Notes under the pieces: model-generated
What the model saw: only the letters and a program-made list of their open reading frames with translations
What the model was told of the DNA's origin: nothing
The model's database searches: none
Source: Hypomyces perniciosus
Taxonomy: Eukaryota; Ascomycota; Sordariomycetes; Hypocreales; Hypocreaceae
NCBI GenBank assembly: GCA_008477525.1
Contig: SPDT01000003.1
Coordinates: forward strand, 992,001-1,056,000
DNA length: 64,000 nucleotides
Direction: 5' to 3'
In this document: positions 12,432 through 22,750 of the stretch, piece by piece
Numbering within the stretch: the stretch's first letter is position 1
Layout of the letters: each line of letters begins with the position of its first letter
Translations under genes and position numbers: made by a program

Positions 12432-12590
12432 GCTATCCTGGGAAACTTTCCTGTCCCGGGAAACCATGCTGTCATAGGAAATTATGCTGTCCTGGGAAAT
12501 TATGCCGTCCTGGGAAACTATACTGTCCTGGGAATACTGCCCCAGGAAACTTTACTGTCCTGGGAAATTATCCTGTCCTAGGAAACATTC
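12432..12590 (+). repeat. 18-bp minisatellite
   Basis: About nine imperfect units of CTGTCCTGGGAAATTATG (18 bp), with a shortened unit near 12535-12545. Because 18 is a multiple of three, the plus strand reads as a repeated Cys-Pro-Gly-Lys-Leu-Cys peptide inside an ORF (12344-12628). I treat that ORF as a by-product of the repeat. Confidence 0.9.
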
Positions 12591-12874
12591 AAGCAATTCC
12601 ACCCCGGAGGAAACGGAACATAAGGTAGCCCAGTAAAGTGAAGGGACAGAGAATTTAATGGCTAAAGATATGCTTACTAATTGACATGGTAGTTGTCGCA
12701 TTTAGCCGGATGGATTTAGACTATCCTCGCTGGGTAAATGGGCAAGGCTGTATTATCTCACGTGCGAGATCACGATACTGATGCTTCTCCTTTGTATAAA
12801 TAACTGTCGACAACCCGATCAATACGTACCAGCGCAGGCGAACGCAAAGTGAGGACCGAACCCTCCTAGGGAAA

Positions 12875-13617
12875 ATGGCAAAAGATCGAGAGAACAACCG
12901 CTTCATGCCTCTATCAACAAACACATCACCCTCAACAAGTCGAAACCCGTCTCTAACGAAGTTGTGCTTGGACCTAGACGAATGGCTAGGGCCCCGATCA
13001 CCATCACCATCACCGTCCGACGCGTCCAAAGCATCCGAAGCGTCTCCTACGCCCCGACCATACCGCGCTCTATTGTATCACGCCTAGCCACGTATCCAGA
13101 CTCATGGACCTACAAAGACCTACCCTCACGACTACTAGCAACTAGTGGTCTCTGTTACTCTGCAGAACGGGGCGAAGATGCTTGTATCTGCCACGAGTGC
13201 GGTACTCATTATGCCATACAAATACTAGAAAGCAACAAATTCTACAGCCTCGATACACTCCTCAGTCTTCATACCGAGGACTGCCTCCTAGCAGACACGA
13301 TTCATGACCTAATCAGTTTCCCCTCAGACATCTACAAACCAAGCACCCCGGATTCTCAACCAACCAAGACAGCGAAATCGCCCCCATCAAGCGCTCTAGC
13401 AAGCGTAAATTCAGTTCAAGGACGACACCCCCAAAGCAAGCAACTACCACTCCTCTCTCCCCAAAGACCAAGTCTACCTCATCATCGCTTTCTTCCCCTC
13501 GTCCAGCCTCTCCTGCCTGGCTTCATACGCGGCCGTTGCTTCTCTTCCCCGTCCGAAATCATCGTCAACGACATGGAAAAATTGTCGACCTTCAATCTCT
13601 ACACCGCTAGTAAATAA
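12875..13617 (+). pseudogene. BIR-like zinc-finger ORF, copy 1 (frameshifted)
   Basis: The frame opens with ATG at 12875 (MAKDRENNRF). Relative to copy 2 it carries two extra bases near 13065, so the reading frame moves to the one running to 13617. The second frame holds YPDSWTYKDLP, LLATSGLCYSAE and DACICHECGTHY, then LHTEDCLLAD, which resembles the BIR fold (Trp, Leu-Ala-x-x-Gly, Cys-x2-Cys, His, Cys), although His and the last Cys are only three residues apart instead of the usual six. A Ser/Pro/Thr-rich tail follows. BIR proteins are inhibitor-of-apoptosis/survivin-type; in a mobile unit this could instead be a nucleic-acid-binding ORF1. Confidence 0.5.
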
Positions 13618-13934
13618 AAGTACAATGTTATCACCTACTGCTACTTTAACGACATCAAAGACTACTACACCGCAACGCCTTCACCTAAAGCAAACACCAT
13701 CGCCCGTCCTCTTCATTCACGATCTGGAACGCCGTTTCCATAACAAACCAGCGCCTATCTACCACCAGCAGAACAAACAGAGTCCTCAGAAAACCCCCAC
13801 TACCGCTATTGCACAACTTTTACACGCCATCGCTGACCTAGGATCTCACGACTTTAGCCATGTCTTCAATATGTACAATCTTTACCACACGAACTAAGAC
13901 CAACTAAAACTTATAGAAGGAAAAAAAAGAAGAA

Positions 13935-14208
13935 AAAAACTCACCACCTCGTGGGATGAACAGCAGGCAACGCTTCAGCCGCTGAAGATAGGACGCTGAA
14001 CACTTATAGAATCGCCTCCAAGCCGGCTTGCTAATAGAACTACTAACGAGAAAACGTAAGAAATAAGGAGCGCAAAACAGCACAAACAGATGAAGGAGAC
14101 TATGGGCTTTAGGATACATGGCAAAGCTGGAGAAACACACATGTACACAATCTAAAGTTGCCCTTTCGGCCAGAGCCGCCGGGCGTTAATAAATAAATTG
14201 TAATTGTA
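13935..14208 (+). mobile_element. LINE 3' UTR and tail (family 1)
   Basis: Reverse-complement match, almost base for base, to 10481-10760. It contains the conserved block GAAACACACATGTACAC, then AAAGTTGCCCTTTCGGCC, AGAGCCGCCGGGCG and the AATAAATTGT tail. It forms the right end of the composite unit. Confidence 0.85.
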
Positions 14209-14307
14209 ACCCCACCACATAGTTGTTCGCCCTCCCGTTCACTCCTTCGTCTGACTCTTAATAAATCTGTGCTCTTTGTACATGTACTGCTTTCCTACAT
14301 TTCTAGG

Positions 14308-15723
14308 ATGGCCAACTACGACCTCGACGCCGCGAGCCTCAAGCTTGTGCTCGAAATACAAATCCAGGAAGCCGAAAACATCTTGAAAGAAAAAATATAA
14401 TGAAGGTGAAGGGCTTGACACTGAGCTCGCCGCCAATCTTTACAAATCTGAGCTTGAATCGCTCGCTCGATTTCACTCTGACCGAGATATGTGCCAAAGC
14501 ATCGCTTGTGCTGTCATGCTAGATGGCGACGCGATCATCGAGCTCAATGGTGTTGAACAGCAGGCCATACACGACTGGGAGCTAGCCTTGAATTGGGACA
14601 CTCCGAGTGGCGCTCCAAGCAGCTCTGCTTCTGAGCCGGCGATCGACGACGAGCTGTTAAGCAAACTTGTAGCACTATATGTGGACGAAAATGAAACTTT
14701 TGAGGCTGCAGAATCCTTATCCCAGGCAGCGAGACGTGCTGACACAGTGACCGCGGTATCATCAAGTCAATACCGAAGCTGCACAGCTTGCCGCGAAAAC
14801 GTTTCATTCGTTGATGCTATGCGATGCCCCTGCTCACATGAGAACTGCCGCGGATGTATAGCAAAGCTATTCGACGCTTCTATAAGCGACGAGTCCCTGT
14901 TTGCTCCTCGCTGTTGCGGTCAGCCTATCACCCTCGGCTTGAATCAGATATTTCTCCACCAAATTCTGGTTGGGAAATACCGGGCGAAGAAACTCGAGCG
15001 TGAAACATCAAACAGAACGTACTGTTATAGGTCCACGTGCTCTACATTCGTCCCACCGCAATTCATCCAAGGAGATACAGCCACATGTGTTCGATGTCAG
15101 AGTAAAACCTGCGTCATTTGCAAATGTGCGTCTCATGAGGATGTTTGTCCTCAAGATGTGGCAACGCAGGAACTACTCTATGTTGCAACCGAGAACGGCT
15201 GGCAGCGATGCCACTCTTGCCGCAGCGTGGTGGAGCTGAATACTGGGTGCAACCACACAAGTAAGTTATAAGCTCTATGTGCATACATGTACATACAATT
15301 ACCGCCTCCTTCTAATATGATGTAGCGTGTCGCTGTGGCGCTCAGTTTTGTTATGTTTGTGGAGTGCAGTGGGATGAGGACCGACTAGTCAACAGAGCCA
15401 ATGTCATTGTTGACAGGTATGCTGGTGGGCAAGAGTTGTACCAGGCCAGACGAGCCAACTTGATCGACTGGGAAAGGCAAAATCTAGTCAACAACCACCA
15501 ATGTGCGCATGAATCGTGGAGATCCCGCGCCGGTGACTTTCGATGCGAAAAGTGCCATCAGCTCTTACCTGACCTCATTTATGAGTGCGGTACCTGTCGG
15601 ATTCTGGCATGTCGCCAATGCCGATTTAACCGTTATAACTCCGCAGCTGGTGGCTCAATTAGGGGTTTTACAAAGCGTTATAACAAGATCTCTTGCTCAT
15701 GGTCGCAGAATCTGCCGCCATGA
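14308..15723 (+). CDS. RBR (RING-IBR-RING) E3 ubiquitin ligase, N-terminal frameshift
   Basis: Exons 14489-15260 and 15326-15723; the 65-bp intron (GTAAGT...TGTAG) splits the Thr codon before CRCGAQFCYVCG. The protein shows a RING1-like cluster (CTACRENVSFVDAMRCPCSH, ENCRGCI), an IBR with paired cysteines (TCVRCQSKTCVICKCASHED) and a RING2 (RCHSCRSVVELNTGCNHT then CRCGAQFCYVCG), where the Cys of the last segment is the expected ubiquitin-thioester site of RBR ligases. Upstream, 14308-14400 encodes MANYDLDAASLKLVLEIQ, the usual N-terminus of this fungal family, but in another frame. The shift falls in the A6 run near 14388-14393 and is followed by a stop. Either the N-terminus is lost and translation starts at Met 14489, or a base is missing or extra in the homopolymer. 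Confidence 0.82.
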
Positions 15724-16242
15724 GTGGTCTACATTGGCCGCGCTGAATAGGTAATAAATGTTACCGCGACTGCCAGGAGTAACCCGCGCTCACAGTGAGT
15801 TGCATTTCGTCGTGTTAGGAATAGTCACGTATAATATAATAATTTAATTGATGACAGTGGCAATTCGGGGCAATGGCAAGGGAAAATAAGAACAAAGGGC
15901 AGGTAATAAACCCTTCTTGGAACACTAAAGCAATATTTAAATTGTTTATTGGTATCGCGGGACATTTGCTGTGACTATACATCGTCATTAATATGGCGAT
16001 GTAGCCATAAATGATGATCCATCATCTAACAATTCAGCAATAATAATTCCCTATGCTCCGCCTGAATCACATCATACAAATCCATTTGCCGCAGCTAGAA
16101 GTCAATTAGTAACTGTATAGTATTACTTGTGGAGCCAACCAGGCTCGTGTGGGTTATTAGGAACCAGAGTATGAACAATTCGGTGTGTCTTCCTTGCGTC
16201 TGTTTATATCTATGGCCCGATATGTCTTTGGGAAGTTCATCG
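15724..16242. other. Intergenic between convergent genes
   Basis: AT-rich spacer between the 3' ends of the RBR gene (plus) and the F-box-like gene (minus). No ORF or repeat recognised. Confidence 0.6.
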
Positions 16243-17316
16243 CTAATACAAATCATTCCTACTTTGCCTTAGCCACTTATAGTCATCTACATTAATGTAG
16301 TCATCCACAACAATTGGCGTACCATCATCAATCTCTGTCCATCCGCGGTATGTTCTCTTTGTATCATTCCAGCTCATCCCTTGGAACCAATCACGCAGGT
16401 CGCCTTTGGTAAAGGCAAGACTTTGCTTTGTCTCGTAATCAGCACCTCTGCCGCGCTTTACAACTACCAACATTTCCTTGAGACGTTCACCCCAAGCGCA
16501 GAATTTGCGGCACTCCACCTCGAGGTAATCGTCTTCGCTCTGGCCGGCAGATAGTGTTTGCGTGAACCCAGGCCAGGCTGTCAAGTTCGTTATCGACATC
16601 TGCCGGTGCAGATTCACATCAGGGGATCGGTAGATGGTAACCGAAGCGCCCGAGTCAGAACCATCACGGCTCTCTAGATTTCTTTGCCAGCCAGCAGGCT
16701 GCGTGACTCGCCCCAACGACCTGCACCATAAATCATCCGGATTACACGAGAAGCCGAGCAAATATGAGGTGGCGGACAAAAAGTATAGCTCCTTCCACCC
16801 GTCACCAGACTTAACCATAGACTCGAGAAGATCGTAGAGGTACAAGGCCTCTTCAGTGCCGATGACGATCAATCTGTCAAGCTTTAGTCCTGGAAGAAAG
16901 CTCAGAACTTGATTGATCTTGAGGGGAAAGCCTCTAAAATGCGGCCCTTCCAGCACCATATCATCGCTGATAACGCGAACGTGGCGGATCAGTGAGCGTT
17001 TTGCGAGAGGGATGTTGGCGAATTTGTCGAGTATGGCTTCCAGGCTTTCGAAGCAAAACATGACTTGGCTTATCCAGCTTTGGTCAATTTCCAAGTAGGC
17101 CTGCCGGCAACTGTATAACATTGCGAGTCCATGAGGCGCTGAGGTTGCACGCTTGATGTGAGAGCAATCCTCGATGTATCCCTCACCAGAGATAAAACGG
17201 GTTGAGCGAAAGAGATGAGAATAAATATTATTGCGTACCTCTTGTGGAATTCGCATGAGCGGGCTCGCTCCTTGGGGACTTGCCGGTCCAATTTCGACCA
17301 TTTTTTCGCTTGCCAT
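16243..17316 (-). CDS. F-box-like fungal protein of unknown function
   Basis: Intact single-exon frame of 357 codons. Near the N-terminus SPLMRIPQEVRNNIYSHLF is the short F-box-like motif common in large fungal families (Leu-x-x-Ile-Pro-x-Glu-Val/Leu-Arg-x-x-Ile-Tyr), followed by LAMLYSCRQAYLEI, the usual second conserved stretch of these proteins. The rest is globular with an Asp/Tyr-rich C-terminus (VVDDYINVDDYKW). Such proteins often act as substrate adaptors, but many lack a demonstrated SCF role. Substrate unknown. Start chosen as the first ATG; no lesion seen. Confidence 0.8.
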   Translation of the reverse strand: MASEKMVEIGPASPQGASPLMRIPQEVRNNIYSHLFRSTRFISGEGYIEDCSHIKRATSAPHGLAMLYSCRQAYLEIDQSWISQVMFCFESLEAILDKFANIPLAKRSLIRHVRVISDDMVLEGPHFRGFPLKINQVLSFLPGLKLDRLIVIGTEEALYLYDLLESMVKSGDGWKELYFLSATSYLLGFSCNPDDLWCRSLGRVTQPAGWQRNLESRDGSDSGASVTIYRSPDVNLHRQMSITNLTAWPGFTQTLSAGQSEDDYLEVECRKFCAWGERLKEMLVVVKRGRGADYETKQSLAFTKGDLRDWFQGMSWNDTKRTYRGWTEIDDGTPIVVDDYINVDDYKWLRQSRNDLY

Positions 17317-17641
17317 TGCTAAACGATTGATGATCTTGGATGGATTAATTTTGTAGAAACCGAGGTCTATATAGATACCACTGGGAGAAGATAAAGTGAC
17401 TAGATGGCTGCCTGGGGCTGTTGTTCAAATATATTGCTAAGATAAATTTTCCGCCCAATCAACTCAATAAGTCTTTTCAATCATCCTTATCGGCCAGCGC
17501 TATAAGACGCCAGAAGTAGGCCAAGGTCTTTATCATATCCATGGATGAGATATGGGGCCACCTCCACGTAGTCCTGTCAGTTCAAGACCGGCCTAGCTGG
17601 CCAACAAGCTGCCAGAAAATAGCCGGAGATGTTGACCTTAT

Positions 17642-18029
17642 TGTCACGACCCGACACTCAAGTACGCCTTGAGCGGTACGTACCCCGGAAATCACCTCGG
17701 TCCGATGAACCAATCAACGTATGGATCACCAGGCTCACTAGGAGCGCTGGATCACCAGGATCGTCAGGATCACTTTGCGATCCAGATGTGATCCGTAGCC
17801 AATATGATCCAAGGCGATCCAAGAGTATCATTCTTGTATATAAGACTGGATAAGTCACGATCGTTAGTATAGTTACTTAGACAGTCGTTAACAAATTGCA
17901 TTCACCAGAACCACCTGTTCTACAGAATCGTGACTACGTTACCCTGCTCAGTGTTCATCCCTGACCTCTCTGTCAACATAAACCCACGAACCTCGGTTTA
18001 TCCCTTGAGAACCAACCCGGATCGTCACA
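17642..18029 (+). mobile_element. Solo LTR (family 2, Gypsy-like ends) with perfect TSD
   Basis: A 388-bp element beginning TGTCACGACCCG and ending CCCGGATCGTCACA, flanked by CTTAT at 17637-17641 and 18030-18034. It contains repeated GGATCACCAGG-type words and a TATATAAG box near 17838, consistent with an LTR promoter. A partial copy in the opposite orientation lies at 29333-29497. No internal region is present. Confidence 0.9.
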
Positions 18030-18038
18030 CTTATAGCC

Positions 18039-18065
18039 GTTCACTACGTTTCGCTGGACAAAGGA
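18039..18065 (-). mobile_element. Short LINE family 2 3' UTR fragment
   Basis: The word CTACGTTTCGCTGGACAAAG is the reverse complement of the conserved 3' UTR block seen at 48284 and 51660. Only about 27 bp are shared, so this is a small relic. Confidence 0.5.
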
Positions 18066-18501
18066 AATGATTTGAGGCCTAGGGCCTCAGGATTCAGGCA
18101 CCAGGATAAAAAACCTCAGTGTTGGCTGCTGAGCCCTCCATAAGGTCTAGCAAGTGGTTCGGGCAGGCCGAGGCTCGCAAGACGATGAGGCAGAGTGTTA
18201 AAGGTGCCTCTCACGAGGCAACGTAAAAGCAGCAGAGCTGCACGGGTTAGAAGGCCAGCTCTCGAGGAAGGTGAAGCTTTCTGAATTCCTTCCTCTGTAT
18301 GCGCTGTTAGGACCCGGTAAGCCCTAGCAGAGAGACAGGCTAATAGTCCTGCAAGATTACCCCGGAACACTAATAAACCATAACAGCTGCTAGTGTGGAA
18401 GAATTTTTACAGGGGAGAGTTGATATCTAGGTAGTGAGAAAGACAGCTTTGTACTTTTATCACTATAGTGACTCAAACTGATATAAGGCTGAGTCTTCTA
18501 T
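18066..18501. other. Unassigned sequence between two LTRs
   Basis: No gene recognised. Its position between repeats suggests transposon debris of unknown type. Confidence 0.4.
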
Positions 18502-18727
18502 TGTCGGATAACGTCGGTCTAGTTGTTGGAATAAGCAACAAATGTGTATGCAAGGGAACCTGTGATCTGACGTGAGGTGAAACAGAACGCGCGGCGTTCT
18601 GCTTCTATGATAAAATGGCTGGAAGAGAATCCAATGAAGAGGAGAGGACATGGAGCAATTGAGTGGAATTCTGGCGCCCCATCTTCGTGATGTGAACAAG
18701 CTGACTACGTAACTGGGTTTTCCAACA
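18502..18727 (-). mobile_element. LTR of family 1 without matching TSD
   Basis: A 226-bp minus-strand copy of the element at 9626-9862 and 59745-59972, with the same TGTTGGAAAAC start and TATCCGACA end. The flanks (TCTAT and GCTCT) do not match, unlike the other two full copies, so this one has probably been rearranged after insertion or derives from recombination between different insertions. Confidence 0.8.
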
Positions 18728-19304
18728 GCTCTTTGTTGTTGCTGCGGTTGCCATCTTCGTATTCTCGTGCTCTTGCGCGGATAGCTCGTTCGAACGAATG
18801 AGACTCTTAATTGTTAGATACACGGGAGTGGCAATTGCAGCATCATGGGGTCATTGTAGTATTGATTGTCCTTCGTTTTCTGTTCTGTTCTTCTCATCAG
18901 GAAGCTTCTCTCCCTTCAGCCTCTTTTCTTCAGGTGGGTCATCTTTGCGTTATGTACACCCTGTTTCGGCATACGCCCCATCCTGCATAAAGCAGTATCC
19001 GACAGTATGGCATACGAAGTACGGAGTACAATGACCGCTTATACTCACCCCTTCACTGCCTGTTCAAGAGGATGATTCTCGCTTTTATGAAGTATTAAAG
19101 AATAACGTTTGTGGTGCTCGTTATTCTGTCCCCCGCTTGCATGTATCAGTATTGCGGCGTATTGTGGCGTATTGTAGCTGTACCGTGTGGGCGATGCGAC
19201 GAAAACCAAGGTTAAGGTATCCTTGCACCACAGAATTCAGATCGGCCCACTCTTTGTGCCTACCTAACCCGCAATATGATGTTCGCCTCGCCACCTGAAC
19301 AAGG
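18728..19304. other. No recognisable gene
   Basis: Short ORFs only. Contains one copy of the 9-mer TACGGAGTA at 19020-19028. Confidence 0.5.
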
Positions 19305-20010
19305 ATGGATCCATTTGATTTACCGCCGGAACCTAAGATTCCAGATTATTATGCCAACCTTGGACTGCAACAACTAGCAAGCCATCGAGACATCAAGTTG
19401 GCTTTTTTTTTGAATTAGCGAAAAGACATCACCCCGATAAAAAGGCGCCGAGCAAGTCTATTGACGCTCAGGAGTTCCGCAAGGTTAGCCTTTCTTGAGT
19501 GGAAACTTAGAGCTCATCGTTATAAACCAACCAAGAGCCTTAGCTGACTTGGCTTTGACATAGATTCGAGAAGCGTACGAATGCCTGATCGATGAGGCAA
19601 AACGTTCGGTATACGATGCAATTTATCTCGACTTGCGAGACCAATGGACCCAATATCGGGAACGACAAGAAACTCAGCGCAGGGATGAAGAGGAGAAACG
19701 AGCCAACGAGGAGGCTAGACAAAGAAGAGTAGCCGAGGCCGAGAGGGCACGGAGGATGGAAGCGGAGCAGCGTGCCACAAGAGAAAAAGCCGAACAAGAG
19801 AGGAAGGCAGCGGAAGCTGACAGAGTACGGAGAGTAGAGCTCGGGAGGATGAGGGAGGAGAGAGCGAGACAAGCTGAAGAGCGTTCTCGGGAAGCTGCAC
19901 AAAGAGCCCGGGAGCAACAAGAGCACGATCGAGGCAAGGAGGTCTTGATAAGTGGCATTGGGATTCGTATGCGTTATGGTATCATATATTTGATCGCGCT
20001 GCTCTTCTGA
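19305..20010 (+). pseudogene. DnaJ (J-domain) protein, frameshifted and truncated
   Basis: ATG at 19305 opens MDPFDLPPEPKIPDYYANLG, the start of a J domain. A T9 run at 19413-19421 throws the frame into a stop, but the next frame continues ELAKRHHPDKKAPSKSIDA with the HPD motif that stimulates Hsp70. An 80-bp intron (19484-19563, GTTAGC...CATAG) leads to exon 2, IREAYECLIDEAKRSVYDAIY, and then a long Arg/Glu-rich coiled coil (RDEEEKRANEEARQRR). The coiled coil ends abruptly near 19933, where the sequence becomes antisense Tc1 transposase, so the last 25 or so residues are not native. With a two-base loss or one-base gain in the T run, exon 1 would be open. Confidence 0.75.
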
Positions 20011-20215
20011 TAGCTTTCTTGGGGCCCCGGAGCGTGGCCGGCTTTGGTTATTAACCCGGATAGCCTCAAGCCGGCAGGTATCCTTTATCGTAGAAAGCGG
20101 CACTTCTGGATGAATCTTATGTATTTTCTTATAGCCATATCCAAGGCTATGCAGCTCACAGAGCCGCGATCGAAGCTGCGGCGATAATTCCTTTTGCGAA
20201 GCATTGTTGAAGAGA
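19933..20215 (-). mobile_element. Tc1/mariner-like transposase fragment (N-terminal HTH)
   Basis: One open minus-strand frame encodes the two helix-turn-helix regions of a fungal Tc1-like transposase: KELSPQLRSRLCELHSLGYG, YKKIHKIHPEVPLSTIKDTC, NNQSRPRSGAPRKLSEEQRD and IYDTITHTNPNATYQDLLA. The catalytic DDE part is missing. The left edge is fused to the DnaJ coiled coil; the right side runs into unassigned sequence before the pogo element. Confidence 0.75.
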
Positions 20216-20359
20216 AAATCAGTAGCATCAAAAAAGCGGCATCACAACAAAGGACTAATCCGGCTAGGTCGGCTATGCGTGACCTGACAGGGGGCGGATA
20301 CGTTTTGCCTCCCACTGTATTGGTTTAATTGGCACTTAGCCTACCCTGTGTAGTACCTA

Positions 20360-22206
20360 GAGTGCCGACCCACAACTTCGCCACCCCCCCAAGGTCGCCA
20401 CGTATCACGAAAAATCACGATGGACTTCACGGCTGCATTTCTCAACGAAAAATCAATCAATTGAAAAAACTAAATCTGGAATTGATACATCATTTCTTCC
20501 TGTTGCTTCCGTGCAATTTCCAATGCTTCTTCTTCAAGATGTGGACCATGGACAGCTTCATAAGCGTTGGCAGCCTGTTGGGCTTCGAACTTGGCTTTGG
20601 CAATTTCAGGGATCGAAGCAAACGTATTATTGGGATCATAATCGACAGCCTTGCGGCCAACCGGCTTCTTTGACTCGATCTGGGCTTCAAGATAGTTATT
20701 TTTCTCTGTAAGGGTCGCAACCATTGCATTTTTACGGTCGATTTCTTTGCCGGCTTTTGTAGCAATTGTTCGGACATCTCGATTAACGAGATTAAGGCCC
20801 CGTTGCACCACACTTAGCTGGGAATTGATGTCTCGACTGTTCTTTGGCGTGTATAGAAGTGGTCCTCCATCAGGATAATTGATTGAAGCTAGTGGGGGAG
20901 TAGTAGGGGTCTCGGGAATAGTATCAGGTTGGATAACAAGTCGAAGTGGTCTTTCCACATTTGTAGGATAAATTCCAGTACCATAAAAGCCTGCTTTAAT
21001 ATTGTCGATTGAGAATGCCCTAGCTGATGCATTTTCATAAGCTTGGAGGAATCGTTGCTTTTGAATTGGGGCTGAGGTACTGAAGGAAGCGAAACTTCGA
21101 GTATTTTGGCGGAATCCTGCTTTAAGAGGCGAAAAGACACCAACATCAAGTGGCTGCGTTGCATAAGAGGTGTATGCCGGTAAATAAAGGAGTTGGACTT
21201 TATTTAGCCAAGCTGTATACATAAATTCGATCGAGATATGAGTCTTCGCGCCGTCAAGGATAAGGAGACGCCAAAGATCAAGAGGCGGCTTTGTTGACGG
21301 CAAGAAGACCTGTTCAAACCATTTCAATATAATCCTGCTATTGGCCCAGACTGTTGGGCTGCATTCGTATGCCCAGTCAGGAAAAAACGGTTGGAAACCA
21401 TTGGCCTTGGAGGTTATATCCTGTAAAAACCACACATGGCTTCAGTCGCCGCCCCGAGGCGCTCACACATTCGATAATCGTAGCCCATTCGCGAGAATCG
21501 CTATCCGTAACCTTACTTTCCTTCGTCAAAGCCGACCCAACCACTTTGCCGAAGGAAGTCTCGCCTTCTGCGACACCAGTCTCATCAAAATTATAGATCC
21601 TCGATATACCAACGCCCTTAGACTTGATTTGATGATCTAGGCGGTCGTAGAACTTGCGGAGGGCTTCCTCAGTCATGGCATTCGATCGAGAGGCCTCGAG
21701 AGGCCGACCCATCTTAGTCTTGATCTCTGGGTGCCGGTGGATAAAGCGGGATACCCAATTCCCTCCAATACTTTGATCATCATTGCCATTAGCAATAATA
21801 AGCTGGGCAAAGCCTTGGACCTAGACCTTCGTTAGAGCCCTTCCTGCCTCTTCTTCGGTCAGAATCCAATTGACGAGAGACTCTTCTTGCACTGGGGATA
21901 GTCTTTGACTATCAGCTTTGGCTTCTTGGATTGGAAGACGACCTGATAGCCGGTCTCGTAGTGTGGATCGTGGAATTCCGACCTCTCGGCTTGTTTTCGC
22001 GACTGAGGCGCCCCCGTGGACTCGGTGCAGTCCTTCTTCAATCATATGCTCTTTATCAGACTTAGGGGATTTCATAATGCCGGTTATGATGCGTTACGAT
22101 GAAAATTGGCTGTGTAATTGCGGTTGTTATTTTATCGAGATAGTGTTGTTGCATCATTAATGACGTGGCGACCTTGGGGTGGTGGCGAAGTTGTGGGTCG
22201 GCACTC
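20360..22206 (-). mobile_element. Pogo/Fot1-type DNA transposon, complete with TIRs
   Basis: A 1847-bp element flanked by TA on both sides (20358-20359 and 22207-22208). Terminal inverted repeats of about 44 bp (20360-20403 and 22163-22206) start GAGTGCCGACCCACAACTTC and differ by only a few bases. Size, TA target and DDE transposase fit the Fot1/Pot2 branch of pogo elements in ascomycetes. The transposase frame has two lesions (see the next entry), so this copy is probably immobile on its own but could be moved in trans because its termini are intact. Confidence 0.9.
20470..22075 (-). pseudogene. Pogo/Fot1 transposase with one nonsense codon and one frameshift
   Basis: Read on the minus strand: N-terminal HTH (MKSPKSDKEHMIEEGL, SREVGIPRSTLRDRLSG), a CENP-B-like second HTH (GNWVSRFIHRHPEIKTK), and the DDE catalytic domain with YNFDETGV, LLILDGAKTH and ATQPLDVGVF supplying three Asp residues; a coiled C-terminal tail follows. 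A TAG at 21821-21823 (complement) interrupts the first part, in a position where CAG would fit (C to T, as RIP produces). A one-base shift in the T6 run near 21387-21392 separates GQWFPTVF from PDWAYECS. The catalytic residues themselves are retained. Confidence 0.88.
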
Positions 22207-22750
22207 TAATTCCTGCCTACCTCTCTACTTTTACCCTCACCGACTGCAGCGGTCAGCCACGCAATAGGCAAAGACTTTGACAAGTTCGTCGGGATGGCAT
22301 AAGTCTTCTTTGGGAAGATCTGCTCTCGCACGCAATCAATTTCTGGAGCTTGGATTCAGCCATTCTAACCAGAAACTTGCCAGCGATTTGTTAGTTAAAT
22401 ATGGTGTGCCTGCGCCTATTGCAGGACTATAGGTTGGGAATATTGGGAAGGTTGCAAAGAAAATGCAGGAAATAGAATAGCGAGGCGCAAGTGGATTTAT
22501 TTAGATCTTGAGTTTTTAATTGCTTTTCATTCATGTTGAGCTAAAGGTAGGTACAATAGAACTTATCAAAATGTGAACCACCCCCGTTATTCATTTCCTT
22601 TGTGAGGGCGTGGTCTAACAAGACAATCTGCCAATCTGCCAATCCGCCAATCCGCTAAATCCCCCAAACACCCTCAGATGCAGTCCAAGCCAAGGAAATG
22701 CAATTATCGTAAAGTGACAGTGAATTCGGAACCAAGCGTTGAAAACAGTT
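22207..22750. other. Intergenic
   Basis: Spacer between the pogo element and the 3' end of the small heat-shock gene; no feature recognised. Confidence 0.6.

Larger units (their letters stand above)
12868..14208 (+). mobile_element. Composite unit, copy 1: BIR-like ORF joined to a LINE 3' tail
   Basis: A block of about 1.34 kb that recurs at about 42150-43550. It consists of a coding region with a BIR-like zinc-binding motif, a short A-rich junction, and about 275 bp of the family 1 LINE 3' UTR ending in an AATAAATTGT tail. Both copies have the same internal junction (ACGAACTAAGACCAACT, then an A-rich stretch, then CACCACCTCGT), so the fusion predates their separation. No ORF2 lies between the two parts. 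I infer a non-autonomous element mobilised by the LINE machinery; an ORF1 unit whose ORF2 was deleted in a master copy is the alternative. Confidence 0.65.

Noticed and set aside
12344..12628. Cys/Pro/Gly-rich repeated peptide as a secreted protein
   Set aside because: No signal peptide, and the repetition is fully explained by the 18-bp minisatellite.
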